Positions 35,183 through 43,909 of a stretch of 64,000 nt of DNA are shown in pieces. The notes beneath the pieces were generated by a model. It was given only the letters and a program-made list of their open reading frames with translations, had not been told where the DNA came from and did not search any database. The first letter of the stretch is position 1. Every line of letters begins with the position of its first letter. The translations under genes and the position numbers were made by a program. Source of the DNA: Chloroflexota bacterium (GTDB lineage Bacteria; Chloroflexota; Dehalococcoidia; Bin125); NCBI GenBank assembly GCA_009838735.1, contig VXQZ01000041.1, forward strand, positions 1-64,000, read 5' to 3'.

Positions 35183-35200
35183 TAGCCCGGGACCGGGCTA
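35183..35200. repeat. Near-perfect palindrome between ribD and ribE
   Basis: TAGCCCGG and CCGGGCTA flank GA in the 135-bp gap between ribD and ribE. It could be a hairpin that attenuates transcription or an operator. The gap does not contain the conserved helices of an FMN riboswitch that I can recognise. Confidence 0.45.
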
Positions 35201-35280
35201 CATCGCGCATAACGCACGGCCAGAACGATCTCACGGCGATGACGAATGTTGACCGTTCGCGGCGAACAACCTGCGGTGGA

Positions 35281-36885
35281 CTATGCGTGCAGCCGCTTAA
35301 TCAACACATCAGAGCCGTCGGCGTCGCGGCGGTAATAGCGATAGCCCGACGACCTGTACTGTTCCTCGCTCAGTCCGATCGTGGTCGAGGTCGTCAATGT
35401 CAGCCACTGCGCGTCGCGCCCGCTGGCTGACGCCTCGCAGGAGTCCCGTAGTCGTTCAGCCACGCTTGCCGGAGCATCTGGCCGGACAGCCAGGCAGGGT
35501 ATTGAGGCCCGGTCGGTTGCGAACTTCACTGCGGCGACCCCAAGCACATCCTCGAACGGTTGCGCCTTGCCCTGCGCATCAGTCCGTGAGCCATGGCTGG
35601 TCGCGAGCCAGATCACAACGTCGCCGGCACGGGCCTCGGTCAGGAGTTCCTCGCATTTCGGCGGGCGCTCGATGATCTGCGAGGCCAGGAGCTGGTCCAC
35701 GGCATCGATATCCGCTTGACCAGCTGGTCGTATGCGGACATCCAGTTCACGCTCGGGATTGCCGGGATTGCCGGGATAGCCGGTCACGAGCAGGTCTGCG
35801 CCCAGACGTTCAACCGACATGTGGGTCAGACGCAACACATCGCGCATCCGCTCCGCCCCGCGTCCGCGCACGGCCGTCTGCGCGTCGCCGCCAATGATCA
35901 TCGGCGCTACGACCGCCGTCACCTTGTTGATCAACCGCTGGTCAAAGAACGAGCCCAGCACCTCGCCTCCGCCTTCGACAAGCAGGCTGACCACACCGTG
36001 TTCTCGGCCCAGCAGATCGAGCAATGCAGCCAACGACACGCGGCCGTTCTCGTCTGCGGGCAGCCTGGCCACATCGACCCTTCGTGACGCCAGGGCCTCG
36101 CTCCACTCCGCTGACGCTGCCGATGTCGTGGCGATCAGCGTGGGGGAGGACGAAGTGTCTTCGAGCACCCGGCTCTCGAGCGGCGTCCGGCCTCGACTGT
36201 CGAGGATCACTCGCAGCGGCTGTGGTACCGGCCCACTCCAGCCCTCGGGACGGGCAGTCAGCTGCGGATTGTCGACGATGATCGTCTCCACGCCCACCAG
36301 CATGGCGTCGAACAGCGGCCGGTTCTGGTGCGCCCAGCGCAGGGTCTGCGGTCCAGAGATCCACCGCGAGTCTCCGCTGGTCGACGCGATCCGGCCGTCC
36401 AGCGACGCCGCGAACTTGGCCGTCACAAAGGGCCGACCAGTCCTCCGGTGGTGGACATAGGCCTCGTAGTGAGCGGCCCCCTCAGCTGCTCCATCGCCGA
36501 GACTTACCTCGATCCCCGCCTCACGAAGTTGCTCCAGCCCCCGACCTGAGACCCTCAGATCCGGGTCGCCCACCGCCACCACCACGCGGGTGATTCCCGA
36601 CTCGATGATCGCCTCCGTGCAAGGCGGCGTGCGGCCGTAGTGATCGCACGGTTCAAGCGTGACGTACAACGTGGCGCCGTGGGCAAGATCTCCGGCCTGG
36701 CGCAGCGCCATGGCCTCCGCGTGCGCACCGCCTGGAGGCTGAGTCGCGCCCTCGCCCACGATTTGGGAACCTCGAGCAACGACCGCGCCGACCGCGGGAT
36801 TGGGGCTCGTCGTACCGCGCACGGCTCGGGCCAGCTCGAATGCCCGCGACATCAGGCGTGAGCTGCCGGCCGAGCGCGCGCTCAT
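35281..36885 (-). CDS. ribD: Riboflavin deaminase/reductase RibD with an extra C-terminal domain
   Basis: 534 residues against the usual 360-380. The N-terminal deaminase has GGAHAEAMAL and LEPCDHYGRTPPCTEAII, giving the zinc ligands His, Cys, Cys. The reductase has FVTAKFAASLDGRIAS, SRWISGPQTLRWAH and LLVEGGGEVLGSFF. After a GNPGNP linker near residue 400 comes about 130 residues (RIRPAGQADIDAVDQLLASQ to YYRRDADGSDVLIKRLHA) with the look of a GNAT-type acetyltransferase fold. I start at ATG 36885 because it overlaps the upstream gene stop as ATGA; the longer frame is shadow. Confidence 0.9.
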   Translation of the reverse strand: MSARSAGSSRLMSRAFELARAVRGTTSPNPAVGAVVARGSQIVGEGATQPPGGAHAEAMALRQAGDLAHGATLYVTLEPCDHYGRTPPCTEAIIESGITRVVVAVGDPDLRVSGRGLEQLREAGIEVSLGDGAAEGAAHYEAYVHHRRTGRPFVTAKFAASLDGRIASTSGDSRWISGPQTLRWAHQNRPLFDAMLVGVETIIVDNPQLTARPEGWSGPVPQPLRVILDSRGRTPLESRVLEDTSSSPTLIATTSAASAEWSEALASRRVDVARLPADENGRVSLAALLDLLGREHGVVSLLVEGGGEVLGSFFDQRLINKVTAVVAPMIIGGDAQTAVRGRGAERMRDVLRLTHMSVERLGADLLVTGYPGNPGNPERELDVRIRPAGQADIDAVDQLLASQIIERPPKCEELLTEARAGDVVIWLATSHGSRTDAQGKAQPFEDVLGVAAVKFATDRASIPCLAVRPDAPASVAERLRDSCEASASGRDAQWLTLTTSTTIGLSEEQYRSSGYRYYRRDADGSDVLIKRLHA

Positions 36886-38051
36886 GCTCGGCGGCGGCGG
36901 TCGGCAATCGTGAGCACCAGCCAGAACACCGCAGAACTGATCGCCACGGCGGCGAGCACAATCTGGACGGGCAACTCCCAAGATGGATCCCGGGCCAGCC
37001 GAACGGTCGACGAGCGAGGCCGTTGCTCAAGCGGCCAATCCGACTCTCCCTGTGCCACGGAGGTCGCCACCGAGCGAGTCTCCGTCCGGGCGCTGGCCGA
37101 GTGCTCATCCTCGGAGGAAGCTTCGGCCGGCGAGGCAGCAGCGCTCTGCTGCGCCTCGGGGCGTTGTTCATCCGTCGGATCCGCAGCCTGCTCTGCAGTA
37201 GCGTCCGCCGAGACCTCATCCGCCGATTGCGCCTGCTCAGCCGCTTCGGCCTCTTCTTGTTCGGCGACCACATCCTCGACGTTGACACTCTTGGCCTGGC
37301 CATCCCCGCTGCTTCGGCCCGCGGTCAGCGCACGGCGCGAGGGATCGACGGCCGAATCATCGGCCGACTCCTGCGCCTCCTGTTGTGCCTGTTCTTCCTG
37401 ATACGCCTCGGCCTGCTGTTCGGCCTCCTCTTGCTCGACCGCCGCTTGCGCCGCTTCTTGCTGCTCCGCCTGCTCCGAGGCCACCGCTGCGACCGCTGCT
37501 TGCTCCTCCACCTGCGCCTCCTGCGCGGGGGCGGAGACAGCCTCCCGCTCGCTCGCCGTCGGCGAGGCTGCTTCGTCGCTTGTCCCCCCGGCCTGAGCCT
37601 GCACTTCGACTTCGTCGGTCACGACCGCCGCTGTCGGGACACGCGTCGGCTCAGCGTCAGCCGACGTCGTCGTGAAGTTGACAGTGGGTGAATCAACTGC
37701 GTCGAACACCATGAACGCGGCGAACGTGGCGACGCCGATCGCCGCCGTGGACATCGACAGTCGCAATGCCCGCGCCGTTCCCGCTGGTCGTACCGACATC
37801 CGCGCCGGGTCGTCAAGCATCTCCGGAGTGAGCTGGAACGGTGTTGCGCTCTGCGCTGGTTCGAAGCGGCGCAAGACCGTTCGCATCTCCTCAAGATCGA
37901 TGAGGTAGTCCTGCATCTCCGCCGACTCGGCCAACCGCGCTTCGACGCGTGCGCGATCGCGCGGTGACAACTCATCGTCCAGGTAGGCCGAAACGTCGTC
38001 GCGCCAGTCGGCGCGTCGGAACGGCATCCATCGAGTCAGTCCCCACGTCAT
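36882..38051 (-). CDS. Anti-sigma factor-like membrane protein
   Basis: 389 residues. The N-terminal DDVSAYLDDELSPRDRARVE looks like the anti-sigma zinc-finger helix bundle, but the HxxxCxxC residues are missing. A first transmembrane segment lies near residues 100-120 (AIGVATFAAFMVF), a very long Glu/Gln/Ala/Ser-rich region follows, and a second hydrophobic helix ends the protein (VQIVLAAVAISSAVFWLVL). It lies downstream of an ECF sigma gene and upstream of ribD with ATGA overlap. Its role in holding the sigma factor is inferred from this layout. Confidence 0.75.
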   Translation of the reverse strand: MTWGLTRWMPFRRADWRDDVSAYLDDELSPRDRARVEARLAESAEMQDYLIDLEEMRTVLRRFEPAQSATPFQLTPEMLDDPARMSVRPAGTARALRLSMSTAAIGVATFAAFMVFDAVDSPTVNFTTTSADAEPTRVPTAAVVTDEVEVQAQAGGTSDEAASPTASEREAVSAPAQEAQVEEQAAVAAVASEQAEQQEAAQAAVEQEEAEQQAEAYQEEQAQQEAQESADDSAVDPSRRALTAGRSSGDGQAKSVNVEDVVAEQEEAEAAEQAQSADEVSADATAEQAADPTDEQRPEAQQSAAASPAEASSEDEHSASARTETRSVATSVAQGESDWPLEQRPRSSTVRLARDPSWELPVQIVLAAVAISSAVFWLVLTIADRRRRA

Positions 38052-38283
38052 CTCACTACAACCCCGTGTTCAGCCTCCGCGCCAGCGACGCGGAGCGTCG
38101 CTTTGATGTGTTCATCTATGAATTTAGACGCTCGTTGGACGGCAATAGTTCCGTGCGTTGTGCGGGTGCGACAGCCGGACTCGGCCTCGCGCCGCACATA
38201 ACCGGAGGTAGTCGACACCTCGTCGCTGAGACTCACGGTCCGCCGGTGGGCAGGAATGCTGGTTCGGTCAGCGATTGGCACCG
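38052..38283. other. Gap between sigma and anti-sigma genes
   Basis: 232 bp with no gene that I support. A minus-strand frame runs through it but overlaps the sigma gene in another frame and its composition is not protein-like. Cognate sigma and anti-sigma genes usually abut, so the gap is larger than expected and may hold a second promoter. No hairpin stands out. Confidence 0.5.
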
Positions 38284-38904
38284 CTAGGCTCCTTCGCCTC
38301 GCGCGTCGTTCGCGTGTCGCGCGTTGAGAAAGTCTCTCATCGCCGACCGCCCGCGGCTGATCCGTGATTTCACTGTACCCATCGACCAGCCGGTCGCATC
38401 GACGATCTCGCGATACTCCATGTCGGCGACGTCCCGGTAGAAGACCGCGCGCCGCTGTTCCTCCGGCAGCGACTCCAGCGCTTCCCGCAACACGCCGCTC
38501 AGTTCGATGTTGAGCAAATGCTCGTCGAGCGAGCGGTCCCCGGATTCGGGCGTGAACTGATCCCCGAGATCGTCCGTCAGCCGGTCCAGCGAGGTCGTTG
38601 GCCGTCGCTGGCGCTGACGCAGATGGTCGAAGCACGTGCGCCGCGCGATCACTCCTAGCCAGGCCGGAAACTTGCCCCGTTGCTTGTACGTGCTCAGCCG
38701 ATCCCAGGCCTTGATGAACGACTCCTGCATCAGGTCGTCGGCGTCGGCCATACCGACGATCCCGCGGCAGGTCGAGCGGACACGCGTTTGATGACGCAGC
38801 ACCAGCACATTGAATGCGTCGAGCCGACCGTCCAGCGACACGGCCACCAGTTGGTCGTCTTCCAGTGTGCCGAGGTCAAGAGGTCCGCCCGGACGGTTCA
38901 CCAA
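38284..38904 (-). CDS. RNA polymerase sigma factor, ECF type
   Basis: 206 residues. Region 2 has DADDLMQESFIKAWDRLSTY and AWLGVIARRTCFDHLRQRQR; region 4 has LESLPEEQRRAVFYRDVADM and YREIVDATGWSMGTVKSRISRG, a clear helix-turn-helix for -35 binding. Regions 1 and 3 are absent, as in ECF factors. It is followed on the same strand by the anti-sigma-like gene and riboflavin genes. A 78-bp gap separates it from the divergent aldolase. Confidence 0.93.
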   Translation of the reverse strand: MVNRPGGPLDLGTLEDDQLVAVSLDGRLDAFNVLVLRHQTRVRSTCRGIVGMADADDLMQESFIKAWDRLSTYKQRGKFPAWLGVIARRTCFDHLRQRQRRPTTSLDRLTDDLGDQFTPESGDRSLDEHLLNIELSGVLREALESLPEEQRRAVFYRDVADMEYREIVDATGWSMGTVKSRISRGRSAMRDFLNARHANDARGEGA

Positions 38905-38982
38905 TGGGCTCCCCTACAGTCGCGCCTGCCTGAGATTCCCGCCGGCGCCCGAGCGGGGCGCCGCCTGTGGGACACTGCGTCC

Positions 38983-39816
38983 ATGCCCCTCGTCGATCCA
39001 GGCCCAATCATCGCACAAGCGCACGAACGTGGTCTGGCGGTGATCGGCGCCAACGTGTCGACCATTCAAATGGTCCGCGGCGTCGTACGCGCCGCAGAGG
39101 ATGCGCAACGACCGGTCTTGATCCAGTTCAATCGCTCGGGCCTCTCACTGATCGGCGGGGTCGATGTGGCAGCCGTTGTGGTCAAATCAGTGGCCGAGCA
39201 CTCTGAGGCCGAGATCGCACTGCATCTCGATCACGCCGACACCCTGGATGAACTGTCAGCCGCGATCAACGCCGGGTTTGGCTCGGTCATGATCGACGGC
39301 TCCACACTGTCGTTCGACCAGCACCTGACCCTGGCCCAGTCGGCCAAAGGCCTGGTCACCTGGTCCCGGTTGCCGCTGGAGGCGGAACTGGGTCACGTCG
39401 CGGGAGATGAAGCCGGAGTCACGATCGGCGACGCATCCTGGACCGACCCCGACGAGGCAGCCCGCTTCGTCGAAGCGACCGGCGTTGACTGGCTCGCTGT
39501 CGCCGTCGGCAACACCCACGGTGGCCCCGCCGTCGGCGGCCTGCAAGCCGAACGACTGCGGGCAATCCGGGACGCGGTCTCAATCCCATTGGTCCTGCAC
39601 GGAGCAAGCGGATTGACTGAGGACGAAATCCAGGCAGCCGTGAACCTGGGCGTCGCCAAGATCAATGTCGGCACCGCCCTCCACCAGGCCGCTGCGAGCG
39701 CCATGGGCGAATGGTTGGCTGGCCATCCGAGCGACTTGCGGGGCGCGCTGTCCCTGGCCGAGAAACGGGTCAACGAATCGGTCCTGGCGCTGCTGAACGC
39801 GCCGTGGGCGAAGTAA
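38983..39816 (+). CDS. Class II fructose-bisphosphate/tagatose-type aldolase
   Basis: 277 residues from ATG 38983. Zinc-dependent aldolase features: ALHLDHADTLDELSAAINAG with the metal His/Asp, GNTHGGPAVGGLQ (metal His) and LVLHGASGLTEDEIQAAVNL. The GVAKINVGTAL segment for phosphate binding is present. Sequence alone does not say whether fructose or another bisphosphate is the substrate. The frame upstream of the ATG overlaps the sigma gene and is disregarded. Confidence 0.9.
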   Translation: MPLVDPGPIIAQAHERGLAVIGANVSTIQMVRGVVRAAEDAQRPVLIQFNRSGLSLIGGVDVAAVVVKSVAEHSEAEIALHLDHADTLDELSAAINAGFGSVMIDGSTLSFDQHLTLAQSAKGLVTWSRLPLEAELGHVAGDEAGVTIGDASWTDPDEAARFVEATGVDWLAVAVGNTHGGPAVGGLQAERLRAIRDAVSIPLVLHGASGLTEDEIQAAVNLGVAKINVGTALHQAAASAMGEWLAGHPSDLRGALSLAEKRVNESVLALLNAPWAK

Positions 39817-39891
39817 ACGCAGCAGTCGCTTCAGCTTCGCTACGATCCGCCACACGGAGGGCCAGACAGGGTCCATGCAGAGGATTTCGCC

Positions 39892-42267
39892 ATGCTCAGC
39901 GACTACCGAATTCTCGACCTGACCGACGACCGCGGACTGATCGGCGGCATGATCCTCGCCGACCTTGGCGCTGATGTGATTGCCATCGAACCGCCTGGCG
40001 GCAATCGCGCCCGTCGCAGAGGTCCGTTTGCGGATGGCTCCAACGAAGGCGACATCGAGGACTCCCTGGTCTGGCAGTCTTACGCCAGAGGCAAGCGCTC
40101 GCTGGTCCTCGACCTGGAGACAGACGAGGGTCGCGCACGACTCATCGATCTCGCGCGCTCGGCCGACGCACTGATCGAATCGGCCGATGTCGGCGCCATG
40201 GACGCGCTTGGCCTCGGCTACGAAGCGTTGTCGGCAGTTAACCCGGGCATGATTTACGTCGCGATCACGCCGTTCGGCTCATCTGGGCCCAAAGCCGGCT
40301 GGGCCGCGACCGACATCACTGTCGCCGCCTCCGCCGGTCCGATGATCCAGAGCGGAGACCGTGACCGCCCGCCGCTTCGCGTTGGTTTGCCGCAGACCGC
40401 ACTACATGCTGGCGCGGAAGCCGCGCTGGGCGTGCTGATGGGACTGCACGAGCGCAAGCGTTCCGGCCTCGGGCAATACGTCGACGTCTCCGCTCAGGCC
40501 GCATACGCCCAGGCGACACAGTCGGGGATCATCGCCGCTGCCAACAACTCCGGCCAGTTCCAGCGCTCGGCCGTCGGCGCAGCGCTGGGCCCGCTCGAGA
40601 TCCGCCTCTTCTGGCCCTGCAAGGACGGGCATGTCGCGATCACCTACCTGTTCGGCGCGGCGATCGGCCCCTTCACCGACCGACTCATGCAGTTCGCGCT
40701 CGAAGAGGGCTACTGCGACCAGGAGACCCGCGACAAGGACTGGCTCAACTACACCAACCTGATCCTCACCGGCCAGGAGCCGATCAGCGAATACTTGCGC
40801 TGCTGCGACGTGGTCGGAGCGCTCTGCGCCGACAAGACCAAGGCCGAGTTGTTCCAGGTCGCGCAGGAACGGCGCCTGCTGGTCGTGCCGGTCTCGACCA
40901 TGGACGACCTCGACGAGAACGAACATCTCGCGGCGCGCTCCTACTGGCGCGATGTCGAGCGCAACGGTCAGAGCGTCAAGTTCCCGGGACCGTTCGCCCG
41001 CCTCTCCGAGACGCCGATCGAGTACGCCCGCCCCGCGCCGGCGCTCGGCGAACACACCGACGAAGTGCTCGCCGAGGCCCGCCAGCCGGCAGTTCTCAAT
41101 AGAGCAAACGCCGCCACGCCGAACCTGCCACCGCTCTCCGGCCTCAAAATGCTCGACCTGATGTGGGTCATGGCCGGGCCGGCCGGAACGCGGGCGCTCT
41201 GCGACTTCGGTGTCAACACGGTGCGGATCGAGTCGAGCACGCGGATCGACACTGCGCGAACGCTCCAACCCTTTATCGACGACGAGGCAACCCAGCCGGA
41301 AGGCTCGTCCATGTTCCACAACATGAACGCCGGCAAACAGATGATGACCGTCGACCCGGCCAATCCCGAGGGCCGCGAACTGATCCTCGACCTCGTCCGC
41401 TGGGCCGACGTCATCACCGAGTCCTTTACGCCCCGCGCCATGCGCGGCTGGAACCTGACCTGGGAGACGATCCACGAGGTCAATCCGCGCGCGATCATGA
41501 TGTCGTCCTGCCTGATGGGACAGAACGGCCCGCTGGCGGAGTTCGCCGGCTTCGGCAACCTTGCCGCCGCCTTCGCGGGCTTCACCCCGCTCTGCGGCTG
41601 GCCCGACCGCTCGCCCGCTGGACCGTTTGGCGCATACACCGATTACGTCGCTCCGCGCTTTGCCTCCGCCGCCCTGCTGGCCGCCCTCCACGAACGCGAC
41701 CGCACCGGACAGGGACAGTACATCGACGTCTCGCAGATGGAAGCCGCCATTCACTTTCTCACCCCGGCCTTTCTCCAGTACCGGCTGACCGGCGAGAAGT
41801 GGCTCGCAGACGGCAACAACGACCCGGACATGTCCCCGCACGGCGTCTTCCCGTCCGAGGGCGAAGACCAGTGGGTCGCCATCGCCTGCCGCCATGACGC
41901 CGACCGCGCCTCCCTAGATTCGGTGCTCAACGGCCAAGCCCTCGAAGATTGGACCGCATCCCGCCCCGCCGTGGACGCGATGAACACGCTCCAGGCAGTC
42001 GGCGTGCCGGCCCACGCAGTCCAGGACTCCGCTGCCTGCTTCGCCGACCCGCAGCTCCAACACCGCAATCACTTCGTCGAACTCGCCCACCCCACCCAGG
42101 GCAAATCGGTCGTCGAGGGCGCACGGATCGTGTTCGACCGAACTCCGGCGGGTCGGCCGCAGGTCGCCCCGACGATGGGCGCCGACAACGATGCAGTCCT
42201 GCGCGACCTGCTCGGCTACTCGGACGAGCAAATCGTCGAGCTGGTAGCGTCGGGCGCACTGCAATAG
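39892..42267 (+). CDS. Tandem-domain CaiB/BaiF family (class III) CoA-transferase
   Basis: 791 residues. Two CoA-transferase III domains are fused, the first starting MLSDYRILDLTDDRGLIGGM and the second at PLSGLKMLDLMWVMAGPAG. The catalytic Asp is present in each: GLGQYVDVSAQAAYAQ and GQGQYIDVSQMEAAIHF. Paralogue of the gene at 26288-28621. The likely role is activation of carboxylic acids as CoA thioesters during catabolism. An alpha/beta hydrolase follows after 26 bp. Confidence 0.92.
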   Translation: MLSDYRILDLTDDRGLIGGMILADLGADVIAIEPPGGNRARRRGPFADGSNEGDIEDSLVWQSYARGKRSLVLDLETDEGRARLIDLARSADALIESADVGAMDALGLGYEALSAVNPGMIYVAITPFGSSGPKAGWAATDITVAASAGPMIQSGDRDRPPLRVGLPQTALHAGAEAALGVLMGLHERKRSGLGQYVDVSAQAAYAQATQSGIIAAANNSGQFQRSAVGAALGPLEIRLFWPCKDGHVAITYLFGAAIGPFTDRLMQFALEEGYCDQETRDKDWLNYTNLILTGQEPISEYLRCCDVVGALCADKTKAELFQVAQERRLLVVPVSTMDDLDENEHLAARSYWRDVERNGQSVKFPGPFARLSETPIEYARPAPALGEHTDEVLAEARQPAVLNRANAATPNLPPLSGLKMLDLMWVMAGPAGTRALCDFGVNTVRIESSTRIDTARTLQPFIDDEATQPEGSSMFHNMNAGKQMMTVDPANPEGRELILDLVRWADVITESFTPRAMRGWNLTWETIHEVNPRAIMMSSCLMGQNGPLAEFAGFGNLAAAFAGFTPLCGWPDRSPAGPFGAYTDYVAPRFASAALLAALHERDRTGQGQYIDVSQMEAAIHFLTPAFLQYRLTGEKWLADGNNDPDMSPHGVFPSEGEDQWVAIACRHDADRASLDSVLNGQALEDWTASRPAVDAMNTLQAVGVPAHAVQDSAACFADPQLQHRNHFVELAHPTQGKSVVEGARIVFDRTPAGRPQVAPTMGADNDAVLRDLLGYSDEQIVELVASGALQ

Positions 42268-42293
42268 CAACGGGAACGGGTTGGAGGACGACC

Positions 42294-43178
42294 ATGGCGA
42301 CCCATAACGGCGAGCGCATGATCGAAGGCAACGGCATCGACATCTGCACCGATTCCTTCGGAGACTCCAGTGATCCATGCATCCTGCTGGTCATGGGCGC
42401 CAGCGCGTCGATGCTGCTCTGGGAAGTCGACTTCTGCCAGCGCCTGGCCGACGGCGGACGCTTCGTCATCCGCTACGACAACCGCGACACCGGCAAGACC
42501 ACCTCCTGCCCGCCGGGCGAACCCAACTACACGATCGACGACATGGCCGCCGACGGCGTCGCCGTCCTGGACGCTTACGGAATCGACCAGGCGCACATCG
42601 CGGGCGCCTCGATGGGCGGCATGATCACCCAGCTGATCGGGCTCAACCACCCCGACCGCGTCCTCACCCTGACGCCAATCATGTCGACGCCCAACGCCAA
42701 CGCCGTGCTCGACGCCATGGAGGGCGCAGACGGCGGCGCCACACTCTCACCGCCAACGCCCGAAGTCCTGGCCGCCATCTCCTCCAGCGCCGAACTCGAC
42801 TGGTCCGACCGCGACGCCGTGCTCGCGAACCGGGTCGAGATGTTCAACGTGCTGGCCGGCTCGGGCTATCCCGGCGGCGGCATCCCCGCCGACGTCTTCG
42901 CCGAGGAGATCGACCGCGCCATCAGCTTCCCCAGCACGCTCAACCACGGCCCGGCCATCGCCCAGTCCGAGCGCTGGCACGACCGCCTCGACCAGCTCGA
43001 CTTCCCCACCCTCGTCATCCACGGCGACGAAGACCCCATCCTCCCCTACGACCACGGCCAGGCCCTCCACGCCGCCATCAACGGCTCAACCCTCCTCACC
43101 ATGGAAGGCGTCGGCCACGAACTCCCCCGCCCCGTTTGGGACACCGTCATTCCCGCCATCCTCGATCACACCAGCTGA
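42294..43178 (+). CDS. Alpha/beta hydrolase
   Basis: 294 residues from ATG 42294, with GGAGG 6 nt upstream. Nucleophile elbow AGASMGGMITQLI, acid region VIHGDEDPILPYDHG and His in MEGVGHELPRP. It is close to the RdmC/aclacinomycin-esterase type with its YDNRDTGKT segment. The substrate is unknown. Probably in an operon with the CoA-transferase. The large open frame beginning at 41949 is shadow. Confidence 0.92.
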   Translation: MATHNGERMIEGNGIDICTDSFGDSSDPCILLVMGASASMLLWEVDFCQRLADGGRFVIRYDNRDTGKTTSCPPGEPNYTIDDMAADGVAVLDAYGIDQAHIAGASMGGMITQLIGLNHPDRVLTLTPIMSTPNANAVLDAMEGADGGATLSPPTPEVLAAISSSAELDWSDRDAVLANRVEMFNVLAGSGYPGGGIPADVFAEEIDRAISFPSTLNHGPAIAQSERWHDRLDQLDFPTLVIHGDEDPILPYDHGQALHAAINGSTLLTMEGVGHELPRPVWDTVIPAILDHTS

Positions 43179-43236
43179 CCCGACGCCCCCACATCAACCC
43201 TCCGACGCCCCGACATCAACCTTCCGATGCCCCGCA
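43179..43236 (+). repeat. 22-bp tandem repeat, about 2.5 units
   Basis: Units of the form TCCGACGCCCCGACATCAACCT begin at 43179, 43201 and 43223, directly after the hydrolase stop. The third unit runs into the hairpin described next. Confidence 0.65.
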
Positions 43237-43249
43237 CTTGATGCGGGGC
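43229..43249. terminator. Hairpin between convergent genes
   Basis: GCCCCGCA and TGCGGGGC pair perfectly over 8 bp around CTTGA. The hairpin sits between the plus-strand hydrolase (ends 43178) and the minus-strand DHFR-like gene (ends 43322). A terminator is likely though there is no U-run. Confidence 0.6.
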
Positions 43250-43321
43250 CCAGACCGCGATCGTCGAGCGGACCTCTTCCGCCCTACTCAGTTCGACCGT
43301 CGAGCGGAGCAACGACAGCGG

Positions 43322-43909
43322 CTACGACGACCTCCGGTAGATAGCCATCACCACACCATTCCGCGTCGACCCAGTCCGCACGAGCTCAAGATTCCCCGGC
43401 GCAACCCCGTCCGCAAACAACCGCTTGCCCCCACCAACCACGACCGGGAACACCCACAGCCGGAACTCATCAATCAGATCGTGCGCCAGCAGCGTCTGAA
43501 TCAGATCCGCGCTCCCATGCACCTGAATCAACGGCCCCTCCCCGGCCTTGAGCCTCTTGATCTCCGCAACAACATCCCGGGTCAGTCGGGTGGACTCTGC
43601 CCACGGCAACGGATGCTCCACCGACCGCGTCGCCACGTACTTGTGACCACCATTCAGCCGCGCCGCGACCGGATCGTCCCCGCCAACCTGCGGCCAGTGC
43701 GAGGCAAACACGTCATACGTCCTCCGACCAAACAGCAGGTCATACGGCGCCGACATTGCCTCCGCATACACCTGAGGCATCACCTCCTCCCAGTACGGAG
43801 CCCCCCAGCCCCCGCCTGAAAATCCCCCCGACGGATCCTCCTCCGGACTCGTTGGACTCTGCATCACTCCGTCGAGCGTCACAAAACTCAAAATCACCAG
43901 TCCCCGCAT
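43322..43909 (-). CDS. Dihydrofolate reductase-family protein (RibD C-terminal-like)
   Basis: 195 residues. The fold is recognised from MRGLVILSFVTLDGVMQSP, APYDLLFGRRTYDVFASHWP, LIQVHGSADLIQTLLAHDLI and FPVVVGGGKRLFADG. Proteins of this group (YyaP/YwjB type) bind NADPH, but their true substrate is mostly unknown. Its start codon overlaps the upstream oxidoreductase stop as TGATG, so it is translated with that gene. Confidence 0.9.
   Translation of the reverse strand: MRGLVILSFVTLDGVMQSPTSPEEDPSGGFSGGGWGAPYWEEVMPQVYAEAMSAPYDLLFGRRTYDVFASHWPQVGGDDPVAARLNGGHKYVATRSVEHPLPWAESTRLTRDVVAEIKRLKAGEGPLIQVHGSADLIQTLLAHDLIDEFRLWVFPVVVGGGKRLFADGVAPGNLELVRTGSTRNGVVMAIYRRSS

Noticed and set aside
35146..35280. 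FMN riboswitch before ribE
   Set aside because: The gap is only 135 bp and I see just one palindrome, not the conserved multi-helix core.
43179..43249. CRISPR-like array
   Set aside because: The 22-bp units are directly joined without unique spacers, only about 2.5 units exist and no cas gene is in the window.
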